Assembly: GCA_021776475.1 (NCBI GenBank)
Contig: JAJFFV010000002.1
Coordinates: 186,001-250,000 of the forward strand
Source: Parvularculaceae bacterium
Lineage (GTDB): Bacteria; Pseudomonadota; Alphaproteobacteria; Caulobacterales; Parvularculaceae
Direction of reading: 5' to 3'
DNA length: 64,000 nt
Every line of letters begins with the position of its first letter. Within the stretch, counting starts at the first letter, position 1. The position numbers and the translations under genes were made by a program. Below, one piece after another: positions 45,427 through 55,287 of this stretch. Under the pieces are notes generated by a model. That model was given only the letters and a program-made list of their open reading frames with translations, made no database searches and was not told where the DNA came from.

Positions 45427-47334
45427 ATGGATAACCTTACTCTCAGCTTCGCGTTGATCGGCTTTCTTGGGATTGGTGCACAATGGCTGGCGTGGCGGTT
45501 TAACCTGCCAGCGATTGTCCTCATGGCGCTTGCCGGGATGATCGTTGGGCCGGGTCTCGGCCTGATAAATCCCGAACAGCTGTTTGGCGATTTTTACCGC
45601 CCGATTATAGCAACCGCCGTCGCTGTGATTCTGTTTGAAGGTGGCTTGCAGCTCAAATTCAAAGAGATACAGGGCAGCATTGCGCAAGGCGTCTCGCGCC
45701 TGGTGTTTCCGGGTGTGCCGATCGCTTGGGCTTTGGGCTCCCTGGCTGCACATTATTTGGCTGGGCTCTCATGGTCAGTGTCGGTTCTTTTTGCCGGTAT
45801 ACTTGTGGTGACTGGCCCGACGGTGATCTTGCCCCTATTGCGGCAGGCGCGGCTGACCCATCGGCCGAGCGCGCTGCTGAAATGGGAAGGCATCATCAAC
45901 GATCCGATCGGAGCGCTGCTCGCGGTCATCATTTACGAATACATGACGCTTGAAACCGGCAGCCACACAAATTTTCAAATTGCCGGCAGTCTGTTTATTG
46001 GGGCCGCTCTGTCGATCGTTTGGGGCATCGTTCTGGGGCGGTTCATGGCAACTGCATTTCAGCGCGGATGGGTACCAGAATATCTAAAGCCAGCGGTATT
46101 GCTGTCGGTCGTGATCATCTGCTTTGTTCTCGCCAATGTTGTGCAGGAAGAGGCGGGATTGCTTGCTGTCACTGCTATGGGCGTGACAATGGCGAACTCA
46201 AACATGCCGAGCCTCGCGCAGATCAGGCATTTCAAAGAAAACATCGCCGTTCTCTTTGTCTCCGGGGTGTTTGTTATTCTGACCGCCAGTCTTGACCGGG
46301 CAACCCTGCTCGAAGCATTTAGCTGGCAAACGGCTGCGTTTGTCGCTGCAATGTTGTTTATTGTCCGCCCACTGAGTATTATGCTATCGACCATAGGATC
46401 CGACCTCGATATTCGAGAGCGCCTGCTGGCGGCATGGGTCGCGCCGCGCGGTATTGTCGCCGTTGCGGTCTCAAGTTTTTTTGCCGGTGCGCTCGTCGAA
46501 GGCGGCTTCGTGGATGCCGGGCGAATGATACCGCTCGCCTTTGCCATGGTTTTTGCCACGGTCGTCTTGCATGGCTTTACAATCGCGCCGTTTGGTAAAT
46601 GGCTTGGTCTTGCTGCAGGTGGCAAGCCGGGATTTTTGATTGTCGGGTCATCCGAATGGGCGGTGGAATTTGCCCGGAAAGTCATGGCGTTCGATTTTCC
46701 GGTTGTCATTGCTGATCACAGCTGGGCGGCATTGCGTCCGGCCCGCCGTGGCGGCGTTGAAACCTATTACGGCGAAATCCTGTCGGAAGTAACGGAGTAT
46801 CACCTTGAACTCAACAGCTTCGGCTATCTGATCGCATTAGGAGAGAACGCAGCTCACAACTCGCTTGTTTGTACAGACCTGGCACCGGAACTGGGCCGGG
46901 TTGCGATCTTCCAGATTAATGCGACACCCCATACCGAACATGAGCGCCGCTCTGTTTCTCACTCCCTGACGGGACGTATGTTCATGCAATCCCGGCCAAC
47001 TCGGGAAGAGTTGGCGAGCCGTCACAAAGATGGCTGGTTTTTCCAGAAAACGCGTCTCACCGAAGCCTACCCGCCAGAGAAATATCTTGCAGACCTCCTT
47101 GAAGGCGAGCCGGTGCTCATTGAGCGTAAAGGGGTCCTCAGCGTGGCCAGTGCTGATCTGCCACTGAAGCCTGAAACAGGTGATATTGTGCTGGCCTATG
47201 TTCCCCCTGATGTCGAAGAAAAACGGCAGAAAAGCAGGGAAGAGCCCGATCATTCCGAAGAAGTCAAGGAAATTACCGACAAAAAGAAAAAGGCGCTGGA
47301 CGATATGCCATCAAGCTCGGTTAAGAAACATTAA
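45427..47334 (+). CDS. CPA1-type cation/proton antiporter with C-terminal nucleotide-binding domain
   Basis: A 635-residue protein. The first 390 residues are 12 to 13 helices of the Na+/H+ exchanger superfamily (VGPGLGLINP; ATAVAVILFEGGLQLKF; TGPTVILPLLR). From about 395 a Rossmann-type domain follows (GFLIVGSSEWAVEFARKV), like TrkA-N/RCK, then a 130-residue charged tail. It exchanges Na+ or K+ for protons, gated by nucleotide. The histidine kinase gene starts 50 bases later. Confidence 0.9.
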   Translation: MDNLTLSFALIGFLGIGAQWLAWRFNLPAIVLMALAGMIVGPGLGLINPEQLFGDFYRPIIATAVAVILFEGGLQLKFKEIQGSIAQGVSRLVFPGVPIAWALGSLAAHYLAGLSWSVSVLFAGILVVTGPTVILPLLRQARLTHRPSALLKWEGIINDPIGALLAVIIYEYMTLETGSHTNFQIAGSLFIGAALSIVWGIVLGRFMATAFQRGWVPEYLKPAVLLSVVIICFVLANVVQEEAGLLAVTAMGVTMANSNMPSLAQIRHFKENIAVLFVSGVFVILTASLDRATLLEAFSWQTAAFVAAMLFIVRPLSIMLSTIGSDLDIRERLLAAWVAPRGIVAVAVSSFFAGALVEGGFVDAGRMIPLAFAMVFATVVLHGFTIAPFGKWLGLAAGGKPGFLIVGSSEWAVEFARKVMAFDFPVVIADHSWAALRPARRGGVETYYGEILSEVTEYHLELNSFGYLIALGENAAHNSLVCTDLAPELGRVAIFQINATPHTEHERRSVSHSLTGRMFMQSRPTREELASRHKDGWFFQKTRLTEAYPPEKYLADLLEGEPVLIERKGVLSVASADLPLKPETGDIVLAYVPPDVEEKRQKSREEPDHSEEVKEITDKKKKALDDMPSSSVKKH

Positions 47335-47386
47335 CCAGCCGTTTAGACGTTGGTGCTACCGCAGTTCTAAAGAGGATTTGCTGGGC

Positions 47387-48295
47387 ATGCTTCAGCTGCG
47401 AAGCCACAACGGAAGAGACACCTCATTACTTGACGATTACGTCAATCGCTATTCGGATGCGGTTGTGCGGCGGCGAGCCAATGTTGCGTTGCGAGCAGCA
47501 CGTATTGAATCCGAAATAGCCTATAAAACGCGCGGCGAGATTCTCGCCAATATGAACCACGAGTTGCGTACGCCGCTGAACGCCATTGTCGGTTTCACCA
47601 ATATGCTGAAAGACTCCGAGCAATACGAACTTACGCCAGAGCAGACAGGTGAATATCTCGACTACATCCTTCAGTCAGCTGAACTGTTGCTGACGCATAT
47701 CAATACAATTCTTGACCTCGCATCAGCGCAAAGCGGCGGTGCAAAAATGCGGCGGCAACCGGTTTCTGCCAAGGATTTATTTGATCACTGCATTGAAGAA
47801 TTTCGCACCATGGCCGAACAGGCCGGTGTTGAGCTTGATCTCTCAGTTGAGCCCGGTCTGCCGCATATCGAGGTTGATGCCAGTCGGATCGGGACAGCGG
47901 TCACGCATCTAATCGAGAATGCTGTCACCTATTGTGAAGAAGGCTGCACCGTGTCGGTCTTGGTGCGCAAAGGCCGCAGAACCGGCGGTCGGGACTGGGT
48001 CTATGTAGCGATCAAGGACAATGGCGCCGGCATGACCAGCGAGGAGCTTTCTCGTGCACTCAAATCTTTTGAGCAGGTGCATCAGGGACTGCACCGCAAA
48101 TTTGAAGGGTCGGGCATCGGTCTGCCAGTCGCAAAATCATTCATCGAATTAAACGGTGGCAAGTTCTATGTCAAAAGCAATCGCGGTACCGGCACGACAG
48201 TCAGATTTGCATTGCCTGCGGTCGGGGAAGTGGTGGCCACACCATTTCACCAAGACTTGCAGGATTTCGTACCACCAATGAAAGCAGTAGGGTGA
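47387..48295 (+). CDS. Soluble histidine kinase without sensor domain
   Basis: A 302-residue cytoplasmic kinase. There is no membrane helix or PAS domain. A basic coil (VVRRRANVALRAARIES) leads to HisKA with His58 in LANMNHELRTPLNAIVGF, resembling PleC/DivJ/PdhS kinases of the cell-cycle pathway. The ATPase domain follows (HLIENAVTYCEEG, KDNGAGMTSEEL, FEGSGIGLPVAKSFIE). No response regulator is nearby; the HerA-type gene starts after 5 bases. AGAGGA lies 10 bases before the ATG at 47387. The partner is unknown. Confidence 0.85.
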   Translation: MLQLRSHNGRDTSLLDDYVNRYSDAVVRRRANVALRAARIESEIAYKTRGEILANMNHELRTPLNAIVGFTNMLKDSEQYELTPEQTGEYLDYILQSAELLLTHINTILDLASAQSGGAKMRRQPVSAKDLFDHCIEEFRTMAEQAGVELDLSVEPGLPHIEVDASRIGTAVTHLIENAVTYCEEGCTVSVLVRKGRRTGGRDWVYVAIKDNGAGMTSEELSRALKSFEQVHQGLHRKFEGSGIGLPVAKSFIELNGGKFYVKSNRGTGTTVRFALPAVGEVVATPFHQDLQDFVPPMKAVG

Positions 48296-48300
48296 GATAA

Positions 48301-50028
48301 GTGAGCGGAGCGCAGACAAAAACTGTTGGGAATGCTGCAATAACTGATTTGCAGCGCGTTAAACAAATGGTTCTGGGTGAGGATGAAACCGGACCTCCGC
48401 ATCCGCAAGAAGAAATCCGTATGCCGATCGGGCAGGTCGTTTCGGTCAGCGGCGCGCATGTCCTGATCATGGTAGGCCTATCCCGTGATATGAACCGGAA
48501 GCATGCCCCGCGTGTTGGCTCAATGGTCTGTATTGAGACCGGTACGGCTGATATTGTTGCTGGTGTTTCCGGCCTGTCATCGCCAACACCAGGCATCGAT
48601 AACGAAGAAGGGCAGGTCCTCATCGCCGAGCTCGAATTGATTGGCGAACTCCATACAAAAGATGATGGTAACTGGGAGTTTCGCCGCGGGCTTTCAACCT
48701 TTCCGGCATTAGGGGACATTGCAGCTGGCATGACCAACGCTGATCTGGCGCTGATTTATGGCATGCATGAGACTAGCCGCATGCGAGTTGGCCAAGTCAG
48801 CGATGCTGGCGGCATTCCGGCCCGCCTTGATCCGGATGAGCTTCTGAACGGGAATTTTGCGCTGTTTGGCTCTGCCGGTGCGGGTAAGAGTTGCGGGACA
48901 GCGGTCCTCGTCCGGGCACTTGTCAAGAGCCGGCATCCGGTAAAAATTGTCCTCATCGATCCGCATAATGAATACACGCGCTCTTTCGGTCGTGCCGCAA
49001 ATGTTTTGAACATCGCGAACGGAGTGATTGCGCACTGGATTCTGACATTCCGTGAGCTTGTCTATGCGTTGGGTGTGGCCAGCGGCACGCTCTCAAAACC
49101 GGAAATGGACATTCTGGCGAGCGCCCTGTGTGCCGCAAAAAAACGGTTCATCCAGGCAAACCCGACCTCGTCATCCATGCGGGCAGCAGCGGACGGTATC
49201 AGAATTTCAGTGGATACACCGATCCCGTACCGGATGGCCGATGTTTCAACTTATATTGAAAAGGCGATCCAATCTGATGGTATCAACAACAAGGAAACCT
49301 ACCGTCACCTGAAGGCGCGAATAGACGCGGTGGTCAAGGATCATCAATACCGGGTTTTGTTCGGCGGTGTAGCGGCGCGTGATTGCCTTGCAGACTTTCT
49401 CAGCAATTTATTCAGAATACCGACAGCTGCCAAGCCGATTACTGTACTGCAATTCGGTGATCTTGAGCCGGAGATTTGCGAAGTCATCGTCTCGGTTGTT
49501 GCCCGGTATGCACAATTAATTGCTGAATCCCAAAAAGGAGATGTGCCTTTGTTACTGTTGCTTGAAGAAGCGCACCGCTATTTGCCTGAAAATCCAAAAC
49601 AATCGCCAATATCAAGCCGTACACTGAACACTATCCTTGATAAAAGCACGAAGCTCAGCGTCAGCATAGGTCTTGTCACGGGTCGGTTGCGATTGATATC
49701 TTCGTCAGCACTCGAACATTGCAACACGATGCTGGCAATGCGCCTGCCAAGCCGCGCTGATCAGCAGCATCTGCTCAATGTGACACCTGAAACCGCGTCT
49801 GGTCTTCTTGCCAATGTTGGTGTCATGGACAAGGGGGAGTGCGTCGTGATCGGGCCGGGTGCGCCCGTACCGATGCGCCTTTCTTTTGTAAAACTGCCAG
49901 CAGAAGCTATTCCTGCCGAACGGCGGGTCCGAGAAGAGCCTGAAGGGGATTTGCCTCCAACTGTTGCCGAACTTGGCTTGCCGTTTCTTGAAAATCTGAT
50001 CGACGATTGGCGGTTCGACAAGGATTGA
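48301..50028 (+). CDS. HerA-type hexameric ATPase
   Basis: A 575-residue protein. An N-terminal HAS-barrel-like domain (GQVVSVSGAHVLIMVGL, about 44-150) precedes a RecA-like ATPase. Walker A is FGSAGAGKS (190-197) and Walker B LLLLLEEAHRYLP (about 417-430). After it comes LVTGRLRLISSSALEHCNTM, where HerA proteins usually have QRPxxLS; the Gln-Pro is lost but an Arg remains. HerA translocates DNA with the NurA nuclease, and HerA-type ATPases also power several antiphage systems, but no nuclease is next to it. The start is a GTG six bases after the histidine kinase stop. Confidence 0.85.
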   Translation: MSGAQTKTVGNAAITDLQRVKQMVLGEDETGPPHPQEEIRMPIGQVVSVSGAHVLIMVGLSRDMNRKHAPRVGSMVCIETGTADIVAGVSGLSSPTPGIDNEEGQVLIAELELIGELHTKDDGNWEFRRGLSTFPALGDIAAGMTNADLALIYGMHETSRMRVGQVSDAGGIPARLDPDELLNGNFALFGSAGAGKSCGTAVLVRALVKSRHPVKIVLIDPHNEYTRSFGRAANVLNIANGVIAHWILTFRELVYALGVASGTLSKPEMDILASALCAAKKRFIQANPTSSSMRAAADGIRISVDTPIPYRMADVSTYIEKAIQSDGINNKETYRHLKARIDAVVKDHQYRVLFGGVAARDCLADFLSNLFRIPTAAKPITVLQFGDLEPEICEVIVSVVARYAQLIAESQKGDVPLLLLLEEAHRYLPENPKQSPISSRTLNTILDKSTKLSVSIGLVTGRLRLISSSALEHCNTMLAMRLPSRADQQHLLNVTPETASGLLANVGVMDKGECVVIGPGAPVPMRLSFVKLPAEAIPAERRVREEPEGDLPPTVAELGLPFLENLIDDWRFDKD

Positions 50029-50145
50029 CGCGCGACCTTTATACATGCAGAGCTCGTCTGTCTTTAGAACAACCGCGACACCAGAACGTCCACGCGATTG
50101 CCGGAACTGTTTGAGCCGTTTGGGATAGGGTCTACGAGCGAGTAG

Positions 50146-51144
50146 CTACCTGATCGTCAGAACAATTTTTCCTGTCGCTTGACGGTTCTCCAATCGGGCC
50201 AGCGCTTTGGCCCCGTCTTCCAATGCAAATTGTTCAGTAATCCGGGGCCGGATCTTACCTGCCTGGTATAATGCAAAAAGCTCCATCAGGTTTTGGCCGT
50301 GTCCTGCCGGGTCGCGCATTGTTGCCGCTCCCCAGAAGACGCCAACGATCTGACAGCTTTTTAAGAGCATGAGATTGAGTGGAATTTTTGGAATACCCGC
50401 CGGAAAGCCAACGACCAGAAACCGACCTTCCCAAGCCAGCGCGCGGATGGCTGGCTCCGCATAATCGCCGCCGACCGCATCATAGACAACATTGACACCG
50501 TCACCGCCGGCTTTTGCCTTGATCTCTTTCGACAAAGCCCGCTGCGCATCCCTATCAAGCTCAGTCGGGTAGATGATTACCTCATCGGCGCCAAGATCGC
50601 GGCAGAAGGCTGCTTTGTCTTCTGACGAAACACCCGCGATCACTCTGGCACCGGCTGCCTTGCCTAGTTCTATCGCAGCAGATCCGACACCGCCGCTCGC
50701 GCCGGTGATGAGCAGCGATTCGCCTTCCTGCAAACGAGCCCGATCTTTTAGCGCGTAGTGCGACGTGCCATAAGTCATCATGAACGCGGCCGCCTCATCG
50801 TGCGGCATGCCGTCCGGCAACGGTACACAACGCATCGCATCCGTTACCGCATGGGTCGCGAACCCGCCGGTACTGCCGAGAAGAGCAAAAACATTATCGC
50901 CCGGTTTAACACTTGAAACCCCATCGCCGACCGCTTCAACGATACCGGCAACCTCGCCGCCGGGTGCAAAAGGTCGCGGTGGTTTGAATTGATAGAGGTC
51001 CCGGATCACCAGCGTATCGGGGAAATTCACACTCGCCGCCTTGATGGCGATCCGCACTTCGCCACGGCCGGGCTCAGGGGTAGGAACTTCCTGAAGTTCG
51101 AGGGTCTCCGGGCCGCCGGTTGCGACACTCATCAAGGCTTTCAT
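50146..51144 (-). CDS. NADPH:quinone oxidoreductase-like MDR enzyme
   Basis: A 332-residue zinc-free medium-chain dehydrogenase. Visible: the GroES-like N-terminal half (VRIAIKAASVNFPDTLVIRD), the NADPH loop TGASGGVGSAAIELGKAAGA, and DAVGGDYAEPAIRAL and the end RLENRQATGKIVL. It reduces quinones or enones at the expense of NADPH. It diverges from the MFS transporter gene. Confidence 0.92.
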   Translation of the reverse strand: MKALMSVATGGPETLELQEVPTPEPGRGEVRIAIKAASVNFPDTLVIRDLYQFKPPRPFAPGGEVAGIVEAVGDGVSSVKPGDNVFALLGSTGGFATHAVTDAMRCVPLPDGMPHDEAAAFMMTYGTSHYALKDRARLQEGESLLITGASGGVGSAAIELGKAAGARVIAGVSSEDKAAFCRDLGADEVIIYPTELDRDAQRALSKEIKAKAGGDGVNVVYDAVGGDYAEPAIRALAWEGRFLVVGFPAGIPKIPLNLMLLKSCQIVGVFWGAATMRDPAGHGQNLMELFALYQAGKIRPRITEQFALEDGAKALARLENRQATGKIVLTIR

Positions 51145-51231
51145 ATGATAATCCTCTTGCTATTCGGCCTGATACTTAGCAGGGTCTGGCGTTAGACGAA
51201 CAAAAACATGCAGTGGAGGGCATCGGGCACA

Positions 51232-52545
51232 ATGAATGGGGCAAAACCTGATCCAAAGCGATATTACATTCTGATCTTGTTGACGATTGTCTATGCCTTC
51301 AATTTTATCGATCGCCAGATCATCGGCATCCTTGCACCCTATATTCAGGCTGACCTGAAATTGAACGACGGGCAGTTAGGTCTGCTTGCCGGATTTTATT
51401 TCGCCCTGTTCTATACTTTCGTAGGTATACCGATCGCTTGGCTCGCAGATCGCTATAACCGCGTTACTATCGTCTCTGTGTGTTTGGCATTGTGGAGCGG
51501 CTTCACGGCTGCTTCAGGTCTTGCCGGAAATTTTCTGCAACTCTCTCTGGCCCGCATGGGGGTTGGTATTGGTGAGGCTGGTGGCAGCCCACCATCCCAC
51601 TCGATGATCTCCGACCTATTCCCCAAGGAGGAACGGGGAAAAGCTCTCGGCATTTATGCGCTCGGCATTCCATTCGGGATTATGATCGCTTATTTCGCGT
51701 CGGCGCTTCTGTTGGGTCAGCCAAGCCTCGATTGGCGTGCGGTGTTTATTGCCGTCGGGATTCCAGGGGTTCTTTTTGCCGGGTTCCTGAAATTAAACAT
51801 TAAAGAGCCAACGCGCGGCGCGATGGATACCGTGCACGCCAATGTTACCAAAGTCAGCGTTTGGACTGCTCTGAAGCAACTGTTAACAATCCCGTCCTGG
51901 TGGGGCATGTGTGCCGGTATTTCACTTTCATCTTTCGGAGCTTACGCGCTTTCTGCGTTCGTGATTGTCTTTCTGGTCCGCGAATATCCGGAGGCGACGA
52001 CGGCGGCGAATATGCCCTTGTTGTTGATCATCTTTGGTCTGATCAATGGCGTTGCTTATGGTGGAGGCGCTTTCGTCGGTGGCATGATTGCTGACAAATG
52101 GGGCCGTGTGACCAAGGGCGGCTATGCCCTGACGCCAGCCTGGGGGATGCTGATCGCCTCACCATGTCTGATCTTGTCGTTCTGGGTCGGCAATTTGCCG
52201 TTCGCACTGTTGCTAATTGCTGTCTACCTGTTCTTCTCCGGTTTTTTCCTTGGCCCGTCGTTTTCGGTGGCCCAGACACTAGCCCCGATTTCAGTCCGGG
52301 CCATGTCGACAGCAATTTTCTTCTTCGTTCTTAATCTCGTCGCTCTTGGCGGAGGGCCGAGCTATGTCGGCTTTGTCAGCGACGCTTTTGCCAAAACTTA
52401 CGGTGAACTGGAAGGGCTGCGCCTCGCCATGACCACACTCGCCGTTCCCTACGCGTTATCGATCATCGCGTTTTTCCTGACGGCGCGGACGTTGCCTGGT
52501 GACTGGTTGAAATCTGAGGCAAGGAACGAGGGCACGGCGGGATAG
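51232..52545 (+). CDS. MFS transporter (spinster/OPA-like)
   Basis: A 437-residue transporter with 12 predicted helices. Marks are FNFIDRQIIGILAPYIQADL in helix 1, GIPIAWLADRYNRV (loop 2-3), ARMGVGIGEAGGSP (helix 4) and LFPKEERGKALGIYALG. Spinster-like MFS in proteobacteria are often linked to organic-acid or lipid-like substrates; none can be fixed here. Two ATGs are possible: 51232 with GGAGGG 11 bases upstream, and 51208 without a site; the first is used. Confidence 0.88.
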   Translation: MNGAKPDPKRYYILILLTIVYAFNFIDRQIIGILAPYIQADLKLNDGQLGLLAGFYFALFYTFVGIPIAWLADRYNRVTIVSVCLALWSGFTAASGLAGNFLQLSLARMGVGIGEAGGSPPSHSMISDLFPKEERGKALGIYALGIPFGIMIAYFASALLLGQPSLDWRAVFIAVGIPGVLFAGFLKLNIKEPTRGAMDTVHANVTKVSVWTALKQLLTIPSWWGMCAGISLSSFGAYALSAFVIVFLVREYPEATTAANMPLLLIIFGLINGVAYGGGAFVGGMIADKWGRVTKGGYALTPAWGMLIASPCLILSFWVGNLPFALLLIAVYLFFSGFFLGPSFSVAQTLAPISVRAMSTAIFFFVLNLVALGGGPSYVGFVSDAFAKTYGELEGLRLAMTTLAVPYALSIIAFFLTARTLPGDWLKSEARNEGTAG

Positions 52546-52598
52546 CCTAGTCGATAGACTTGGACTATAGGGTGCGATTCAAAACAGGAAGGCACGTC

Positions 52599-54299
52599 AT
52601 GGCCCGCATTCTCATCACCTCGGCACTGCCATATATCAACGGCATCAAACATCTTGGAAACCTTGTTGGTTCGATGTTGCCGTCCGATGTCTATGCGCGG
52701 TTTGAAAGGGCGCGGGGCAACGAGGTCGTCTTCATCTGTGCCACCGACGAGCATGGTACACCGGCGGAACTCGCAGCCCACACAGCAGATCAAAAAATTG
52801 AGGAATACTGCGCTGAGCAACATGATGTGCAGGCACGGGCCGGGGAGGCGTTTGGTCTCTCCTTCGATTATTTTGGCCGCTCGTCGTACCAGTCCAATCA
52901 CGACTTGACCCAACATTTCGCGGCGGTTTTGGAAAAAAACGGCCTTATCGAAGAACGTGTCGACGAACAGGTCTACTCGGTTGACGACGCCCGCTTTTTG
53001 CCCGACCGCTATGTTGAAGGCACATGCCCCAATTGTGACTACGAAAAAGCGCGTGGTGACCAATGCGACAATTGCGGGCGGTTACTCGATCCGGTTGATC
53101 TCAAAGATCCGTACTCGGCAGTTTCCGGTTCACGCAATATTGAAATACGCAAAACCCGGCATCTGCATCTCCTGCAGTCGAAACTACAGGACCGGATCGA
53201 GAAATGGGTTGAAAGCCATCCGCTCTGGCCACAACTGACCAAATCGATCGCGCTCAAATGGCTGAAAGAGGGGTTGCGTGATCGTTCGATCACTCGCGAC
53301 CTGCAATGGGGTGTGCCAGTTGCACATCACGGCAAGACCCGGCCAGGATTTGAGAACAAGGTCTTTTATGTCTGGTTTGATGCGCCAATTGCCTACATCG
53401 CCGCGACGAAAGACTGGGGCGACAAAACCGGTGCAGACTGGGAGAGCTGGTGGCGCGAAGACAAAGGCGCAGGCGACGTCACTTATGTCGAGGTTATGGG
53501 CAAGGATAACGTCGCTTTTCACACGGTCAGTTTCCCGTGCACCTTGCTCGGTTCGCAAGAACCGTGGAAAACAGTTGATACACTGAAGAGCCTTAACTGG
53601 CTGACCTGGTATGGCGGCAAGTTCTCGACCTCCGAAGGCCGAGGTATCTTTATGGATCAGGCGCTGGAAATTCTTCCCGCCGACTACTGGCGCTGGTATT
53701 TGATGGCCAACGCGCCGGAAAGCGATGATACATCGTTCACGCTGGAGAGTTTTGCAGCCACCGTAAACAAGGACCTCGCCGATGTGCTCGGCAATTTTGT
53801 CAACCGGATCACGCGGTTCTGCAAATCCAAATTCGGCGAGCAAATCCCGGCGGGCGGGGAGACAGGGCCGGTTGAAGAAAAGCTGTTCGTGGAACTCGAT
53901 AACAGAATTGCTGCCTATACCGGCAACCTTGCGCAAATGGAGTTCCGCAAGGCCTGTGCTGAATTGCGCGCCATCTGGGCTGCGGGCAACGAGTATTTGC
54001 AAGAAGCAGCTCCTTGGGCGGTGTTCAAGAAAGATCCCGAAAAGGCTGCAGTCAGCGTTCGCATCGGTCTTAATCTGATCCGTCTGTTTGGTGTCCTCTC
54101 GCAGCCGGTTATTCCCTTTACGTCGGAAAAGCTGCTGGCGATCTTCGGCGATCAGTCGACCGACTGGCCGCAGGGCAAAGCCACTGAATTATTAGCAACA
54201 CTCAGGCCCGGCACCAGGTTCACGTCGCCGGAAGTTCTGTTCTCAAAAATCGAGGACGAGCAAGTTGCCGAATGGAAAGAGCAGTTCGGTGCGCCCTAA
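52599..54299 (+). CDS. metG: Methionyl-tRNA synthetase
   Basis: A 566-residue class I synthetase. The HIGH motif appears as [17 protein letters not shown] as KFSTSEGRG (a known variant class), and the zinc knuckle as CPNC-CDNC around residues 145-165. The anticodon-binding helices extend from about 420. No C-terminal dimerisation domain is present. The ATG at 52599 follows AGGAAGG; earlier in-frame starts do not match. Confidence 0.95.
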   Translation: MARILITSALPYINGIKHLGNLVGSMLPSDVYARFERARGNEVVFICATDEHGTPAELAAHTADQKIEEYCAEQHDVQARAGEAFGLSFDYFGRSSYQSNHDLTQHFAAVLEKNGLIEERVDEQVYSVDDARFLPDRYVEGTCPNCDYEKARGDQCDNCGRLLDPVDLKDPYSAVSGSRNIEIRKTRHLHLLQSKLQDRIEKWVESHPLWPQLTKSIALKWLKEGLRDRSITRDLQWGVPVAHHGKTRPGFENKVFYVWFDAPIAYIAATKDWGDKTGADWESWWREDKGAGDVTYVEVMGKDNVAFHTVSFPCTLLGSQEPWKTVDTLKSLNWLTWYGGKFSTSEGRGIFMDQALEILPADYWRWYLMANAPESDDTSFTLESFAATVNKDLADVLGNFVNRITRFCKSKFGEQIPAGGETGPVEEKLFVELDNRIAAYTGNLAQMEFRKACAELRAIWAAGNEYLQEAAPWAVFKKDPEKAAVSVRIGLNLIRLFGVLSQPVIPFTSEKLLAIFGDQSTDWPQGKATELLATLRPGTRFTSPEVLFSKIEDEQVAEWKEQFGAP

Positions 54300-54341
54300 G
54301 GCTGCCGACACCCAACTAGCCAATTTGTATAGGTGGATAGG

Positions 54342-54360
54342 ATCCCAGCGGCCCTGGGAT
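54342..54360. repeat. Hairpin between convergent metG and cytochrome c genes
   Basis: ATCCCAG, loop CGGCC, CTGGGAT is a perfect 7-bp stem. It lacks a T-run, so it is not a classical intrinsic terminator; it may aid transcript ends. Confidence 0.5.
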
Positions 54361-54426
54361 ACAGTCTGAATACAAGATGGCTCTCGGAAGGCGTTAACGA
54401 GCAGTTTTCAAAAAATGCCAATTAGC

Positions 54427-54969
54427 TCACTCTTCTCCCGCCTCGCCAGCCATGTTTTCCGCATCAATCCACATGAATTCGTTAAGGAATGAGTTTTGTA
54501 CGTCTTCAGGTACTTGATCGAGCGTGAGTTTACGCTGTTCTTCGGGGTCGCCGGCAAAAGCGGCGAGGTGGGCGATGTCCTGGGCACCGAGATTAATCTG
54601 ATAGCCAAGTTCCATTTGCTGCAGACGGATCATTTCTGGGGCGCCGCGCCACATCCGGGCTGAAAAATGCACTGGGTCGATTTCGGCGAGAAAAGTCTCC
54701 TTATCAAGCGGGAAGGCGGCACGTCCACCGACGCCGTTGACCGAGTGACACAGAACGCAGCCCCGGGAGACAAACAACACCCGACCCTTTGCTGCATCGA
54801 ACTCATATTGAACAATTTTCACGATCTTGTCGGCAGTTTCCTGGTTCGCCGCAGGCTCGCCCGGCAGCGTAGCTTCTTCCTCCGCTTTTTGACTACAGCC
54901 ACTGAGCAAGGTGAGCGCGGCGGCAAAGACCATCGGCCTGACGACATCGCTGTTAAAAACTGTTTTCAT
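54427..54969 (-). CDS. Monohaem cytochrome c, lipoprotein
   Basis: A 180-residue protein with a lipobox (TLLSGCSQ). The haem motif is SRGCVLCHSVNGVGG near residue 70, and an axial Met may be supplied by SARMWRGAPEMI. The segment after it is helical, ending in an acidic tail (ENMAGEAGEE). It is a membrane-anchored electron carrier in the periplasm. The ATG at 54969 follows GAGGAAAA; the in-frame start at 54984 is weaker. Confidence 0.88.
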   Translation of the reverse strand: MKTVFNSDVVRPMVFAAALTLLSGCSQKAEEEATLPGEPAANQETADKIVKIVQYEFDAAKGRVLFVSRGCVLCHSVNGVGGRAAFPLDKETFLAEIDPVHFSARMWRGAPEMIRLQQMELGYQINLGAQDIAHLAAFAGDPEEQRKLTLDQVPEDVQNSFLNEFMWIDAENMAGEAGEE

Positions 54970-55287
54970 GGTGATTTTCCTCATTTTCTCTCGATCTTGC
55001 GATCAAACGATTTTCAGCATTTGACCCTTTTACCGTATTTTTGGCTCCGGGAACCCGGCAATTTCAGTTTTGAAGATGCGCGCGTTTTAAGCGCAGCGAA
55101 CGCGTGACCGGGCGCCGGATAATACATGCAATTATTAAAAAGCCGCGCGCCGATCCGGTAATCTCAAACGGCATGTCTAAGCCCGTATAGAGAGATTAGA
55201 TCATAACGAGAATTTTCCTCTTTCCTTGAACCCTCTTGACATTTCACCTGTACACTTTATATTTTAAAGTGGTTTGTAACGGAAAAA
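54970..55287. other. Gene-free divergent region with a promoter
   Basis: The 318 bases between the cytochrome c gene and the DUF2306 gene hold no reading frame of note. A plus-strand promoter is seen at 55236-55263. The rest shows no structure that I can support. Confidence 0.55.
55236..55263 (+). promoter_or_regulatory. Sigma-70-type promoter before the DUF2306 gene
   Basis: TTGACA at 55236-55241, a 16-base spacer and TATATT at 55258-55263. Transcription would start around 55270, giving a short leader. Confidence 0.65.

Noticed and set aside
47317-47334. TTAA-N6-TTAA at the end of the CPA1 gene
   Set aside because: The spacer is six, not seven, and the site lies in the last codons of the gene.
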